Origin: Spodoptera frugiperda
Taxonomy: Eukaryota > Arthropoda > Insecta > Lepidoptera > Noctuidae
Assembly: GCF_023101765.2 (NCBI RefSeq)
Contig: NC_064217.1
Span: 1,550,001 to 1,614,000, forward strand
Reading direction: 5' to 3'
Length of the DNA: 64,000 bases
In this document: piece after piece, positions 11,958-24,227 of the stretch
Numbering within the stretch: position 1 is the stretch's first letter
Layout of the letters: each line of letters begins with the position of its first letter
The notes under the pieces: model-generated
Databases searched by the model: none
What the model was told of the DNA's origin: nothing
Seen by the model: the letters and a program-made list of their open reading frames with translations, nothing else
Made by a program: the position numbers and the translations under genes

Positions 11958-13260
11958 TAAATGAACTTAACACACATCACTCTGAACCCGATTTACGATA
12001 GCTCTTTTCTCAATCAATAAAACATTTCCTTTATAACACAGAACTTATCTGATCTCAAAAACGCTTTGTGGTACCAAAATCTTCAGATACAAATACTGAA
12101 ATAACTCGCGAATTCAGTAATTTATAATTATTACACTTATATTACATTAGAAGTAATAATTAGAACACACTGTACAAGTACATAGTTATTCCTAACTAAA
12201 TACATAAACACATTGTTTAACCGAACCTCGTGGTTAATTGCTATACTTGAGTTAACTAATTTTGATTCAAGTTTGTGTCTTAGTTAAGATTATCAAGTAC
12301 GATAATAGTAGGTTTAAGTAAGCCGTTTGTAATATAGGAGCGTATACTGTATAAGCCTTTTATGTGAGACTATGAATAGATTTATTTATACATTGTGGTG
12401 TAAAGGCAATGGAGGTTTTGATTCGATGTTTTCTTTTTTACGGAAAAGAATCTGAGCGAAATATTTTGATTAATTCATTCATTGAATATTAATAAGATAG
12501 ACGTAGGAATATTTAATAGTGTTTTAGCAAAACCAATGTCGGCAGAGTCTAAATTAGTTTATTTGTTAGTTATCATGCAATTAAATCTTAAGTTTGGATC
12601 AAGTTACGATAGAACTGGTGTAACATTATAGTTAAAAGTTCCTAAATAAATGAAGATCCGAGAAACCTTATCAAGTACGATACTCAAATTCTCTTTGTAT
12701 GTGGAATCGATTAAGATAATCGAATCAAGATAATCTGTTTAAAACTCAATTCTAAATTAATGTTATTTTATCCTGAGACTCAGTCTACATACTAAATTGA
12801 AGAAAAACTCACAAAATACAAAAAATCCTTGTTTGACAATTAATTTCGTATTTCTGTACCACCCAACGGAAAGTATGTATAAAGTAATAACGACACGAGT
12901 ATTTAATGTACAGACCGTGTACAAAGGGTTTTGAACCCTAATACCAAATAATACGATTACTTATGTCATGTTCACACAACATTGTAAACAGAGACCAAGT
13001 TTCAAAATGTCAACGTACAACGTTTGATCTTTAGAATTTAATAAAATGTACTTAAATGCTTTAAAACGTATAAACATGGAACCACACGACATGTCAGTTC
13101 TTCGAATTGCGAAAATCTGTCTTACTGCTCATAAAATAAAGCTGACAATTTGAATTTTAACCCTTTGATTTGCGGTTCAGTGAATATCCTACAAGCTGAT
13201 GTTTACATGTTATATTATGTTCTAAGTTATATATAAAAGAGATATCTTTTTCCAAGAATT
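11958..13260. other. Nothing recognised
   Basis: AT-rich sequence between a family D and a SINE A copy; no long frame, no repeat match found. Confidence 0.4.
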
Positions 13261-13425
13261 GACTGTACGGTTGGCGCGGTGGCTGGCTAATTGGCCATCA
13301 TGCATGTAGCGGCTTCAATTCCCACCCGGAACAACTGTTTGTGTGATCCACAAATTGTTATTTCTGCATGTGAACTTGTATGTTTGTAAACGCACCTATC
13401 ACACAGGAGAAAATCCTGGTGTGTG
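13261..13425 (+). mobile_element. SINE family A, 3'-truncated copy
   Basis: Head (TTGGCGCGGTGG) and body (GTGTGATCCACAAATTG, ACACAGGAGAAAATCC) match family A. The normal A tail is missing; at 13426 the sequence passes straight into a family B retroposon. Confidence 0.8.
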
Positions 13426-13574
13426 AGCTGCGGATTGCCTAGCGGGCTACAGGGGCTCCGGTACGAAAAGCAGGAGTAGAAACGGGATTGTTTTTAGTCA
13501 GTAAGACTCTGACACTCCCTCTTGCCTTACCCAAAGCGGGAGAAGTAACTATTGGATGATTTACTCCCCTTAAA
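13426..13574 (+). mobile_element. Family B retroposon fused to SINE A
   Basis: GAGCTGCGGATTGCCTAGCGG through TTTTTAGTCAGTAAGACTC to TTGGATGATTTACTCCCC. Its 5' end joins the truncated SINE A at 13425 with no intervening unique sequence. Confidence 0.75.
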
Positions 13575-14650
13575 AGACCTTATGAATTAGAAGCAGGCGT
13601 CTTAAACTCCGGGTAACCACGACATCAAAAAGATAAGTACTCCAGCCCTATTATACCAAATAGATATAGATACGTACCTATCTACACATAACAGTATAAT
13701 TCTATTTACGTAATTCATGATACACGTAAACATGTTTTGGCAACATAAAGTTAATAAATTACTCAGTTCTGTGACGTACCGCCGTCCATATAGTTTTGTC
13801 TCGAAATTGTATGGTTCACTTATGAAGAGGACAAATACTTTTGTGCCCTATTGTACTGTTCAAAATACGTTTTTGTAGCATTTAGATTTTGTTTGGTTTT
13901 TCCTTAAAATCTTTAGTTTTCTTTGAAGAAAAAGACAATGTGTATTTCCGTGTTCTTTTTAGTATTGATGGCTTTCTTGTGGTCTGTTTTGGAAATTAAA
14001 TTGGTAAATTGGTTTTCAAAAATTTCTCAGTATCAGCATGGAGTCTGGTGAAAGGTGGGTATTCATTGCATAGCGGCATTACTTGCCATAATTAGCGCAC
14101 ACCCTTTCGGGGATAACAGGGGCGACGTTGCCGTTGCTGAATTAATTTGAAAACTAAAATATAACTTTCTCATCAACTAAAAGTAGTTACAAGGCAACCC
14201 GCGTCATAGATTTTTGATCAAAGTTTATTATCAGTATTTTCGAGTATTCAAAAATTCTGGAGTCTATAATCTCACCCTATTATATAAAACTCATTTCTTT
14301 CCCTATTACATTTGGCACTGAACTAAAAACCTCATAAACAACACTTTTAACCAATAAACCAAAATGACTAACAAAAAAACTTTACGTGCAGCATGCGAAC
14401 AGCAATAAGAACGATAAACGAGATGTATTCCGAGCCAGGTGTTCTGACAAAGTTTAATTAAATAAACATAGCGTTCAAATTAATTTTGTATATTATGATA
14501 TTAAAGCGGCAATGTCGACAACTTTTAAAATTAAAACGCGGGACGTGTGTTCGGAGCTCTGTTATAGCTATGTGCCCCTAGTACCTGTGATTGTGTATGA
14601 AGAGTATAATAAATAATAGAGTATAATAAATTGATAATAACATACATAAT
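13575..14650. other. Nothing recognised
   Basis: AT-rich. The stretch near 14055-14130 (GCATAGCGGCATTACTTGCC, CACACCCTTTCGGGGATAAC) may be a decayed family E fragment. Confidence 0.35.
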
Positions 14651-14735
14651 TTCATGCCTGTCTCCCATGGGGGTAGGCAGAGACAATGGACCGCCAATCG
14701 CTACGACTCTTACTTACCTCTGTCGCTTCATCAAC
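14651..14735 (-). mobile_element. LINE 3' end relic
   Basis: Reverse complement of GCCTGTCTCCCATGGGGGTA and GGCAGAGACAATGGACCGCC encodes WRSIVSAY-like residues, as in the copy at 53985. Only the last codons and a few flanking bases remain. Confidence 0.55.
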
Positions 14736-14798
14736 ATCCCTTGATCCTCCCATGATCACTCCCATGATCATCCCATATTCTCAAAATATATATTATTT

Positions 14799-15094
14799 TT
14801 TATGGTATACGTATAGGGTACGGTAAACGAGCAGACAGATCACCTGATATAAGCCATCGCCGCAGCCCATCGACACCTAAAATACCAGAGGCGTTACAAG
14901 TGCGTTGCCGGCCGTTTGGGGGTTAGGAATTTAAGGGTTTTTGGGGAATCGGGGATTGGGATGGAGGGTAACTGGGCCTTCGGTAACCTCACTCACACAA
15001 CGCATACGTTGTTTCACGTCGGTTTTCTTTGAGGCCGTGGTATCACTCCGATCGAGCCGGCCCATTCGTGCCGAAGCATGGCTCTCCCACACTT
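14799..15094 (-). mobile_element. Family D retroposon, full-length copy
   Basis: About 296 bases from TTTTTTATGGTATACG (A-tail side) to GCATGGCTCTCCCACACT. It includes GGTAAACGAGCAGACAGATC, GAGGCGTTACAAGTGCGTTG, GGGGAATCGGGGATTGGGA, CCTCACTCACACAACGC and CCGTGGTATCACTCCGATC. Best reference copy in the window. Short ORFs here are accidental. Confidence 0.8.
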
Positions 15095-15806
15095 GTCTCC
15101 CACATTCATATACAAAAATATATTTCGTGGATATAGTTTGGTGATATTCAGAAATATATATTTCTGGATATTGTACCTAGGCGTGTGGCAACTCAAAGCT
15201 TTTTATAGGAAATATGTACTTATATACAATACAAGGTATAGCAAAATAGGAGTGTGACGGCCTTAATAGTCGAATGTCCAGATAAAGGATATTAAAGATT
15301 TAAGTTTATCTGTGATGGCAGAGGAAACATGTGATGTGATAAATAAATAAAGGTAGATCAAAATAATCCTGATTGCATTTTTTGTTATTAACGTGGCCCC
15401 ACGAAAGAATGTTCTGTTTTAACCAAAAAGATATGTTAGATAAAGAAAACGTATTACATCTGCAATGAGTAACTACTAGATTAGATTATGTTTCATTAAC
15501 ATTTACTTTAGTACAATTGTACAATTCCCTACACGATTACATACCTAATTTTAATCTCAATTCCAAAATGCTATCTAGATGTACCTTCGACTAATATTAG
15601 TTCAGATCAGAGGATCTCTAGAGAGAGATTTCCTATATGGATAATAATCCCTTTCTAGAAGCTTATTATTAAAATAGACAGAAATACCTATGTAATCGTG
15701 GAATTTTCCAATTATTAGGTATAATATATGGGAATATCAAAGGAGAGAATAAATAGCTGTACAGAGACTTAATTACGTATTCGTATAAATAATTTAATTA
15801 ATAAAC
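15095..15806. other. Nothing recognised
   Basis: AT-rich spacer between family D and family B retroposons. Confidence 0.4.
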
Positions 15807-15930
15807 TTTTTTTTTTGATGGGGGAAAATCATCCATTGACTTCTCTTACTGACTAAAAACCACCCCGTTCCTTCTCCTGCTTTTCGAGCCGGAGCCCCGG
15901 TAAACCCGCTAGGTAGTCCGCAGCTCCGGA
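15807..15930 (-). mobile_element. Family B retroposon copy
   Basis: Ten-T run (A tail), ATGGGGGAAAATCATCC, an internal deletion, then CCCGCTAGGTAGTCCGCAGC. AATAAAC occurs on both sides as a possible 7-base target duplication. Confidence 0.8.
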
Positions 15931-16195
15931 TAATAAATAAACTTAGTGTATTCATAGTGTAAGGTGCCCTTCAGCTAGGCGGAGTACTGATATCCGTATA
16001 ATCGCAGTGTGCAATCTGGTTAACCGCAGTGGTTAGATGCGTGCGGCCTAAAACGAGTTCAGGGACACCGTCGTGGAGATACCTCTGCCCAACAGTGGAC
16101 GGATAGGAGTTGAATTTATGTATATTGATTGTTGACGCCAACTAAGTAAGAAGAATGATTATATTTCGATTCAAAACGAGGACTACGCATTCTTT

Positions 16196-16372
16196 TTTGT
16201 TTTAAAAATACCTTGCTCCTCACTAGAATTTTCTACTGTGACGTGGGTAAGTTGCAAACACACAAGACCCAGACCCGGAACAACAATCTGTGGATAACAC
16301 AAAGAGTTGTTCGATGTGGGAATTGAAATTGCATCACGTTGTCCAGCAGCCGGTTGCCAAGCCACACCGACA
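16196..16372 (-). mobile_element. SINE family A, diverged copy
   Basis: Reverse orientation: tail remnant at the left, then ACCCAGACCCGGAACAACAA, then a degenerate head ending near ACACCGACAACA. The B box is mutated. Confidence 0.7.
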
Positions 16373-16469
16373 ACATCGTAATCATAATCGACGACGTCAT
16401 AGTAAATTAAATTTGTTTTATCAAGTCAATTTATTTTATGTTGTGGTAAGATACACCTTATATTAAATA

Positions 16470-18097
16470 CTAGCTTTTGCCCGCGACTTCGTTCGCGTGG
16501 AATAGTGACTTCCGGCAAATTTTTGGTTTTAACCACATAGTTCCCGATCTCGCGGGATCTCTTCAAAAATGAGATGTGGAAGATATTCCAGGGAACTCTT
16601 CAAAAATCAACATAATGAGCTCTGCGTTTGAATTTAATAGATGTATATTCACTTAGGGCATTGAAAAATAGTTTAAAAACGGACTTAAACTAAAGAAATA
16701 TTATAATCTTTCCGAACTTTCTTTCTTTGACTGCACGGTTGGCGCAGTGGTTGGGCAACTGGCTGCCGTGCAACGGGTAGCGGGTTCGATTCCCGCACGG
16801 AGCAACTCTTTGTGTGATCCACAAATTGTTGTTTTGGGTCTGGGTGTCATGTGTATGTGAACTTGTATGTTTGTAAACGCACCCACGACACAGGAGAAAA
16901 TCCTAGTGTGGGGCAAAGTTTAAAAAAAAAAAAAAAAAAAGAACTTAAGATGAAAACTAACTTAAAACTAAAGAAAGCTACGAATTACGAATTTATAACA
17001 ATTAAAAAAGAAATTATATTACAACCTATCCTCTATGCTATAATAACCAAGCTTAAACTAAATAATATAAAAGAAACGACTTAAATCTAATCTAATTAAT
17101 TTATAAATTAGACTTACAATTTTATTAAAAAAACTAACTACAGTAACTACTAATAATCGATATCAAACTAAACCTACGTTAAATAGTAAAACCAGGAAAA
17201 CCCAACAAATAAACTTATTAATTGACAAATACAACGAAACCAATTTAGAAAATACGAAACAGCAGGACCACTACAGACAAATAATCATACGACAGATAAT
17301 ACACTTTTTCTACGATAGTACCGAAGCGCTCGACCGATACCCAACCAAATGAATGTAACGAAACCATAGCGCGCGCTATTTCGATCCCAACGCCATCTAT
17401 CGAGGATAAAGACAACTTGGATTATTTATTTATACTCCGTTCGGGCATTTTCTTTGTACTAAAAGTTTAATTATATTGATATTATTTTTTTCATACCTTT
17501 TTACTATTTATTTACTTTTTTTCGATGAATTAAAACCAATAACATGAACTGAACAATTGTAATGACACCATTGCGCGATCAACGCCATCAATCTACGGAG
17601 TATAGGAACAGCCCGACATTGTTCAATTCCGTACTATAAGTACTATAAGTACGGAATTGAACAATATATGGCGCTGTATGTCCGGAATAAATTTATTTTT
17701 TATTATATCCTATGTCCTTTCTAAGGTTCTTAACTATATCTGTACCAAATTTCAACCAAATCCGTCAAATAGTTGCGGAGATTAATGGTATAAGCATAGA
17801 ATAGTGTTCGACGTGATTCTTTAATTTGACATAACTTTTTTATTTATGAACCGATTGACATGAAACAAACACTAAATGTAAATTTAAGCATACCACAATA
17901 TATTCGTGAAAACCGCATCCAACTCGGATCAGCCGTTTCTGAGATTAGCGCGCACAGACAAACAGACAAACAGACAAAAAAAAGTTAATTACATTTTTGG
18001 GTTTGACAACGACATAACAATAACCCCTGCTATTTTTTTTTTTTTTTATTTTCAATGTACAGACAGCACTTTTCTACGATTTTATTATATGTATAGA
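16470..18097 (-). mobile_element. Non-autonomous Helitron, 1.6 kb, with nested SINE
   Basis: Minus strand. CTAG is at 16470-16473 with the CGCGA/TCGCG hairpin just inside; the TC 5' end is at 18097, flanked by T on the plus strand, so the A|T rule is met at both sides. It is a close relative of 59336-60749. It differs by an inserted SINE A (16728-16940) and by an 18-bp-armed palindrome (17618-17635 with 17648-17665) in place of the tandem duplication. No protein-coding capacity was seen. Confidence 0.85.
16728..16940 (+). mobile_element. SINE family A, best copy (tRNA-headed)
   Basis: Head contains pol III promoter boxes: A box TGGCGCAGTGG at 16740-16750 and B box GGTTCGATTCC at 16783-16793. 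The body (TGTGTGATCCACAAATTGTT, then ACACAGGAGAAAATCC) is shared by about ten other copies in this window. It ends in a run of 19 A. It lies inside the 1.6 kb Helitron. The tRNA-like head is part of the SINE, not a tRNA gene. Confidence 0.9.
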
Positions 18098-18625
18098 TTA
18101 TTATGGACACTTATCTTCTAAAAACTGAAGTCTTTTAGATCATAAAATCTATATTTGTAAAAAGTATCCACCACAACACTATTTATAGACAAGATTTTCC
18201 TGAAATGCTTTCGCGGTAAACCGGTATTTACCTGCCAAATATGAATGAAAATCCATCCAACACTACGATAGCTACCTTCAGCATAAAAGATTCAATCTAA
18301 TCCTGTCACGAGTATCAAAAAACGAACCCTTCTCATATATATCCAAAAAAGCATTGTCGAAATTATTCACCTACAGAACTTGGCGAAAGTAATAATCTTC
18401 TATCACTATTGAACTGGGATGCTTCTCATGTATAATTTATGTTCTATGCTAGTCATATAATATTATACTGTATTGTACCTGATTCTGCTTGTGGGTTTGC
18501 TTGTGCGATATATATTTATCGTGTAGGTATCTTATATGTTTCTCTAGAATAAAACAATTTAAAAGTTGGATGGACATTTTAGTACGTATTAACTTCATTG
18601 TGGTTCTGGACTTCGTGATAATTTG

Positions 18626-18790
18626 CTTTTTTTAAAGGGACAAAATCATCCAATGACTTCTCCCACCTTGGGCGAGAGAGGTCAGATTCTTGCTGACTAA
18701 AAACCACTCCGTTCCTATTCCTGCTCTTTGAGCCAGTGCCGCAGTAAACCCGTTACGTAGTCCGCAGCTCCAAATCGGGCATCAGCCCTT
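18626..18790 (-). mobile_element. Family B retroposon copy
   Basis: T-rich left end, AAAATCATCCAATGACTTCT, GACTAAAAACCACTCCGTTC, AGTCCGCAGCTCCAAATCGG. It extends slightly further at its 5' end than most copies. Confidence 0.8.
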
Positions 18791-20467
18791 GTGTGTGATA
18801 TGCCTATGAAAATTCTTTTGTACAATTTTGCGTAAATCATGTTTATTTCTGGTGTACTATGGTACAAAATTTTAAAATCAAGACAACTAACTAGATTTTC
18901 TAAAGAAACCTTTAGAAAATCTAGTTTCTAAACCTTAAAACAAATAAAAATGTAAAAACATTCCATACAACTTCTAAACACAATGAACATGGTTACATTC
19001 AATAAATATTTTATCATAAACGTTGCAAGTTTCCGAAGTAAAAATACTCGTACAAATATAAATATATGCATACAATCTCGCGATGTGCTAGCCCCATTCT
19101 ATCCCAGGCAGGCATCGCTTTGAACGGAGTGCGGGCAACACAAACATAGTCACATACCTGCCTAGTACTATAGTTACTATCTCTCTCAGTTTAAAGTGAC
19201 GAGATTGACAGTCTAGGATTAGTCATATTTCTGATTATGAAATTCAGCTTTATAAGATTTATATTTATTTATTTTTGAGAGGATTTTAGGTTTAATTTTC
19301 TTTAAAACTTAATCCTAAGTTTACTCGTATCTATGGGAAATTGGTGTATGCTTTTATGCACCAACTAAGAATTAATAATATGCTATTATAACTTCAAATT
19401 CAATTCAAATTCAAACAGCTTTATTTGTAGATCATAGATTACATTAGATGTTACAACATTTGTGTTGACCAGCTATGTATTGGTATCAGCGGCGATACGT
19501 ACAAATGCATCAAAGTAATTTATTAGTGTGTATATTTTTTTTAGCTCTTAATTCCTAAAGGAGATTTCTTCTGTAATGATGCTGCAAAACTGTTACTTAC
19601 AAGAATTAACAAAATATTCACACTTAATATCCACTATAACCTAGAATTTTCCACCTAGTACATAACTGCGGGTACAGAATGGATCAACATAGCACTACAA
19701 TCGCTTTGAGCGCTGTTTACTTTGAGTTTCACCTGTGCATACGTAGTGCTTCAAAAAGCAGATGTGGTCGAAAAATTCAGGTCGTGCAGAATGCATGGAC
19801 GAAAGAATTGTCTTGTGAATTGTTGGTTTTGAATACGAGAGGGAGCTCTGTTTTTTTATAGAGGATTTTCCAGAGATTAAAATAGTTGGAAAATGTGAAT
19901 GTTTGCTGATTTTAACGAACATGTTAATTATGTGTACGAATGTAATCGAACGACTGACCGAAAACGTTATCTCTTTTTACCAATCATCCTGTACATTTAT
20001 AAGTTATAAAGAGGAGTACAAATACATACTTTAAGATTTGGTGTGGTTAGAAAAATTACTGCCTTCTAGATTTTTTATCTTACGAATACCAATAGCAGCA
20101 TGATGTTCTAGAAAAATCAAAGGACTCTTCCTCGTTTTAATAAGAATTCTAATTTCTTTTCTTAGAAGCCTTTATTCCTATACACCGTGTCAACCAAACA
20201 AACTGTGTTGTTCTTGGCAAGACACATATTTGGGGGACGCTGCAATCCTCTCGCTCCATGTAATCCTTTGGTTGGTTTCACAGCACAGGTAGACAACTAA
20301 TCTTTACAAGGAATAACCTGAGACAAAGGTGACCCAAATACACGTGCACTGTCAAACTGTGAATTATGTGAGTTAACTACTAGTAGATATTGCTTGACAG
20401 ACGTTTAAAGATTCGTGTATAACTTTTTTATTAACAAGCTTTAATGGCACAAAATTATAAAAAGCAT
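18791..20467. other. Mostly unique
   Basis: A small hairpin (ACTAGATTTTCTAAA with TTTAGAAAATCTAGT) near 18891-18926 and the hexamer run at 19392. Overlapping 60- and 75-codon ORFs on opposite strands at 19679-19922 are not recognisable. Confidence 0.4.
19392..19480. repeat. (ATTCAA)n run with adjoining probable repeat
   Basis: CTTCAAATTCAATTCAAATT begins a hexamer-like run, followed by GCTTTATTTGTAGATC. It resembles tails of insect LINEs, but no coding part is visible. Confidence 0.35.
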
Positions 20468-20648
20468 CAACGCCTTTTACCCCCGCCGAGGTAATCAGAG
20501 GTATTCTCATTATGACACGTAATGCCTCTGAGAAATTTTCGAAAAACCGAAAAAAAAACCAGTAATACTTTGTCCCACCCGGGAATCGAACCTGAGACTC
20601 CTTGTCTGGTAGTCACACTTGCAACCGCTCGACTAACGAGACAGTCTC
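20468..20648 (-). mobile_element. SINE family E copy
   Basis: CGCCTTTTACCCCCGCC, ACACGTAATGCCTCTG, CGAAAAACCGAAAAAAAA, CCCGGGAATCGAACCTGAG (B-box complement), GCTCGACTAACGAGACAGTC (head). The central third is deleted. Confidence 0.8.
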
Positions 20649-22139
20649 ATAATAATAGTAATATTTATTTTAAGTGTGAATCACTTAGGTGCTACAAAAA
20701 ATGATAAGTAGTGAATATAAACTAAACTTTTGATTGATTTATTAAGATTTTCAGTTACGACTATGATCAGTGATCATGCTTGCAAACTCAATACCATAAA
20801 AATACTTCAAATTCCCTGTCAGTCCTTAACCCAATATCACACATACTTAAAAAAAAATCAGATTTACTCAAAAGTGAACCCAATAAACTGATAACTAAAG
20901 TATAAAACACAAAATCAAGTGCAACCATTCAACCTTTAAACCAGTGTTGAAACCGATTGAGAATTTGAAAACTATTCACATACATATTATTACTAATGCT
21001 GTGCACACACTGGCTGTCGTTTATTTAAATGTACTCGAGCAAGTCAGGCGTGTGACTTAATTCCAGAATTCTGTTCAAGGTTTTATACTGTCGAGGAAAT
21101 TGTTGCAACAAAAATGTACCAGATAGTGGTAGTATTGAAAAGTAGCTTTGGAAGAGAGTTTTATTTTTTTGCTTTTTGGTGTTTAAGTTAAGCGTTTTAT
21201 ATCTAAAGGGAAGGGTAGAAGTGTGATTATATGAAAAATATTTGTTAATTGTCTTATAATGGGAAAGACTAAGGGAGCTCTTTCACCAGAGATGTGCTAC
21301 ATTGCTGTGGATGCGTTTGACTTCCACGAATCATATTTATTGGTGTACATAGCTTAGCACTAGTGGAAACGCATTCTGCTAAGCTATGTTTTTTGTATCG
21401 CAAGAACGTGCTATGAATGGCTCCCCTACTATCGATACATCGCATACTCATACTGCGCATCTTTGTCGCACAGCTACATAGCTTAGTATCAGTCAGAACG
21501 GTCACATAGTTTCACAGCTTAATTATTACATTTTCATTGCATAGTTACATAGCACATCTCTGGTAAAAAACAACCTTACTATAATTATTCTTATTGCAAA
21601 CGTTTAAAAAATCCATTCTCAACTAAAATTGAAATCAAAATAAATTGTAAAAACTGATATGTTTTAAAACATAAAAGTTTGATAACAAATACATATCACT
21701 TATTCATTCAACAAAAATAAACTCCAAAATAACACATTTGACGATCACTTTAAAACTGTTAAACTGAAATCCACACAATACAAAACATTGAGCCACAACT
21801 TTCGCTATCCAATACCGTTTTCACAGCGCAATCTTCACATAAATCGAATATAAAAAACGTAATGGAGCGTTAAGTATAAATACGACACGTTTTACCCACA
21901 AATGTATCGGAATATGGAAAAATATTATATCGTGTTTGGAACTTTGAGCAACCTTATGATATAAATGGTATGGAACGTCTGTATTTAAGTATTTTTGTTT
22001 GGATATAAAACTTTATAAAATTGGCTTTTAAATTGAAATATCAATTTACTGATTTTTCTCTTTTGTGTGCTATAGGTTCATATTCTTTTATACATAAATA
22101 TTATTTGCTAATAACATTTTTTTTGGTGTATAATATATT
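20649..22139. other. AT-rich spacer around the family F element
   Basis: Apart from the TIR element at 21292-21567 I see no gene or further repeat. Confidence 0.4.
21292..21567. mobile_element. TIR element (family F), intact copy
   Basis: Ends carry CCAGAGATGTGCTA (21296-21309) and TAGCACATCTCTGG (21550-21563), a perfect 14-base inverted repeat that extends outward as TTTYA. The interior repeats motifs such as ACATAGCTTAG and has no long ORF. Related ends occur at 33232 and 61683/61914. Confidence 0.8.
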
Positions 22140-22301
22140 GCACGGTTCGTGTGCTGGGCAACCGCCGGTTGCAAGCAACATTTTGTGTGATCCACAAATT
22201 GTTGTTTCGGGTCTGGATGTCATGTGTATGTGAATTTGTAAGTTTGTAAACGCACGCATGACACAGGAGAAAAAACTAGCGTGGGGCAACGTTTAAAAAA
22301 A
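22140..22301 (+). mobile_element. SINE family A, head-deleted copy
   Basis: Starts GCACGGTTCGTG, lacks most of the tRNA-like head including the B box, then keeps the full body and a short A tail. Confidence 0.8.
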
Positions 22302-22319
22302 TCATCCTACTATGAAAAC

Positions 22320-22415
22320 CAATATAAATTGACCACGAATGTACGAAAAGATCATCCACGGCGAGACCACGATGAACTGGTTTTGCATAACTTGATGTTG
22401 GTACAAGAAAAATAT
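22320..22415 (+). repeat. Short repeat family I, copy 1
   Basis: Contains GATGAACTGGTTTTGCATAA, which parallels GATAAACTGGTTTTGTGTAG at 26836 and the reverse complement at 22796-22866. Class unknown. Confidence 0.45.
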
Positions 22416-22795
22416 TGTTAATATAATAATTCAACAAGACGTGTTTGTTGAATAAAGGTCAACAATATAATCAACTGGCTGTAACAATACCTTGCCGGAC
22501 TTCTAAATAAGACCCTCTTCTAAATAAGATAAAACACATAAAAACATTATAACACAAAAAAAGCAAACAAAATCATGTCATACCCCTAAACTTCCTTTAT
22601 AAAAAAAAAAATACATTTGATCCACCAAAAAACCTGCTCACTAAAATGCTTTTAAAACATAATCTCCAGTTTCCCCCGTAACAAAGAGGATTCGCGGCTT
22701 AGTGAAACAGCTCTGACCGTGTGCCACTGCCGTTTCGGGACAAAAGCTCTGGTTTCCTTTCATAATTATATATATACCTATTAATGTATCCACAG

Positions 22796-22866
22796 TAGCT
22801 ACAAATCATGTTATACAAAACCAGTTTATCGTGACCCCGCTTTATATGAACTTTCTACTCATCCAC
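22796..22866 (-). repeat. Short repeat family I, inverted copy
   Basis: Reverse complement reads CGATAAACTGGTTTTGTATAAC then ATGATTTGTAGCTAC; it lies in inverted orientation to the copy at 22320. Confidence 0.45.
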
Positions 22867-23776
22867 AGTCATTGTTATGCTGGTTCTGTATCGCTTGATG
22901 CGTAGCGAGTGTACCAAATGTTACTGGTGTTTTCACATCAATGTCCATTGCCCATTCTGCCATCAAAAGAGTGGAAAGGATAATGGTTTATACCGATTTG
23001 CTCGTGGACATGGGTAATCGTGATGCTTTCATGATCAAAGAAAAACATAAAAAGGGATAAAAATGTTTATTAACATTTTTTTATGTAAGTATTTTATTTC
23101 ATTTGAGGTAAATTTGGTAACGCAAATTTTACTTTAATTGGTACACGTTAAGGTATATTTTTAATTCATACGATAGATACATCCTTTATATTTGATCTGA
23201 GTGCGTGTCGTTAGACTGTGTTAAGGTAGTAAAATAATATATCTAACCATAATTATTTATTGAGCTTCATTTAATTTTTTTCTTGATTAGAGCAAAACTG
23301 GATATTATCCATCTAGGGATAAATTTTTACTGTACTCGTATAATAGTATTTAGTTATTTTATTTTAGAACTTGCAGTGATCGGAAACGAATAAAATATTT
23401 AGGTCATACAGGTTTAGTTCAAAACAGGAACTGTATTTGAAATAGCATTCATAGGAATAGAATCATAATAAGTATAATCAAAACAGCGTATTGCTTCTAG
23501 CAGCAATCATTGGTTATTTGGGGACTTAATATCGAATTTTCGAGAGTCCTTGCGTCGATGGAATATTCCAGATTCGGAGTTTAATTGACTGACGAAATCG
23601 AGTTTCGGAAAAACAAATAAGAGTACCTATAACTGGTTTCTCTTTTAACCTACTTTGAGAGTCAAAAGTAGGTAGACTAGTATTACTGCGTATCTGGGTT
23701 GAAAGAATTAATAATTTCAGTCAGAAACAAAAATACTGTAAGGTATACTGAAGAGTACTATTATTAAAGATAATTA

Positions 23777-23903
23777 CACGTCACGCCTTTTATCCCCGAA
23801 GGTGTAGGCAGAAGTGCACATTACGGCACGTAATGCCGCTATACAATGTACACCCACCTTTCACCATTTGTGTTATAAGTCCCATGTACTAAGAGGTGAG
23901 GCA
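23777..23903 (-). mobile_element. SINE family E, headless fragment
   Basis: CGTCACGCCTTTTATCCCCG, GGCACGTAATGCCGCTATAC, CACCATTTGTGTTATAAGTC; the tRNA-like head side is missing. Confidence 0.7.
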
Positions 23904-24162
23904 GACACAGGTAATTCTTATGGTACAAAAAAATCAATAATTGATAATTAATACGTAGGTAAATGTATTTTTGTAACACGACAAAAAATACAAAAATCAA
24001 ATCGCCAACGTAATTTATTTCAACATTTAAAAACACCTACTCTGAGGATAAAAATAGCTGTTGATAACAAACACCCAAATTACAGAACCCAAAAAAAAGA
24101 AATCTATAAAAACGAACGACGCCTCTAGAACATTTCGAATTCAAATTTAAATTTAAACTCAC

Positions 24163-24227
24163 CTGACCAACGCTAAGCCATTAATCCCAATTCCTATCAC
24201 GTAATGACAAAGACCTAACCTTGGAAT
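24163..24227 (-). other. Candidate 65-base internal exon
   Basis: Minus strand: acceptor-like TTTCTCGGATTCCTAG, then 65 open bases coding LGLCHYVIGIGINGLALV in one frame, then a strong donor CAG|GTGAGT. The peptide is hydrophobic and looks less random than most short frames here. No partner exons were found, so this stays speculative. Confidence 0.15.

Noticed and set aside
16740..16793. Possible tRNA gene (A and B boxes)
   Set aside because: The boxes belong to the SINE head; the same head recurs in many copies with a non-tRNA body and A tail.
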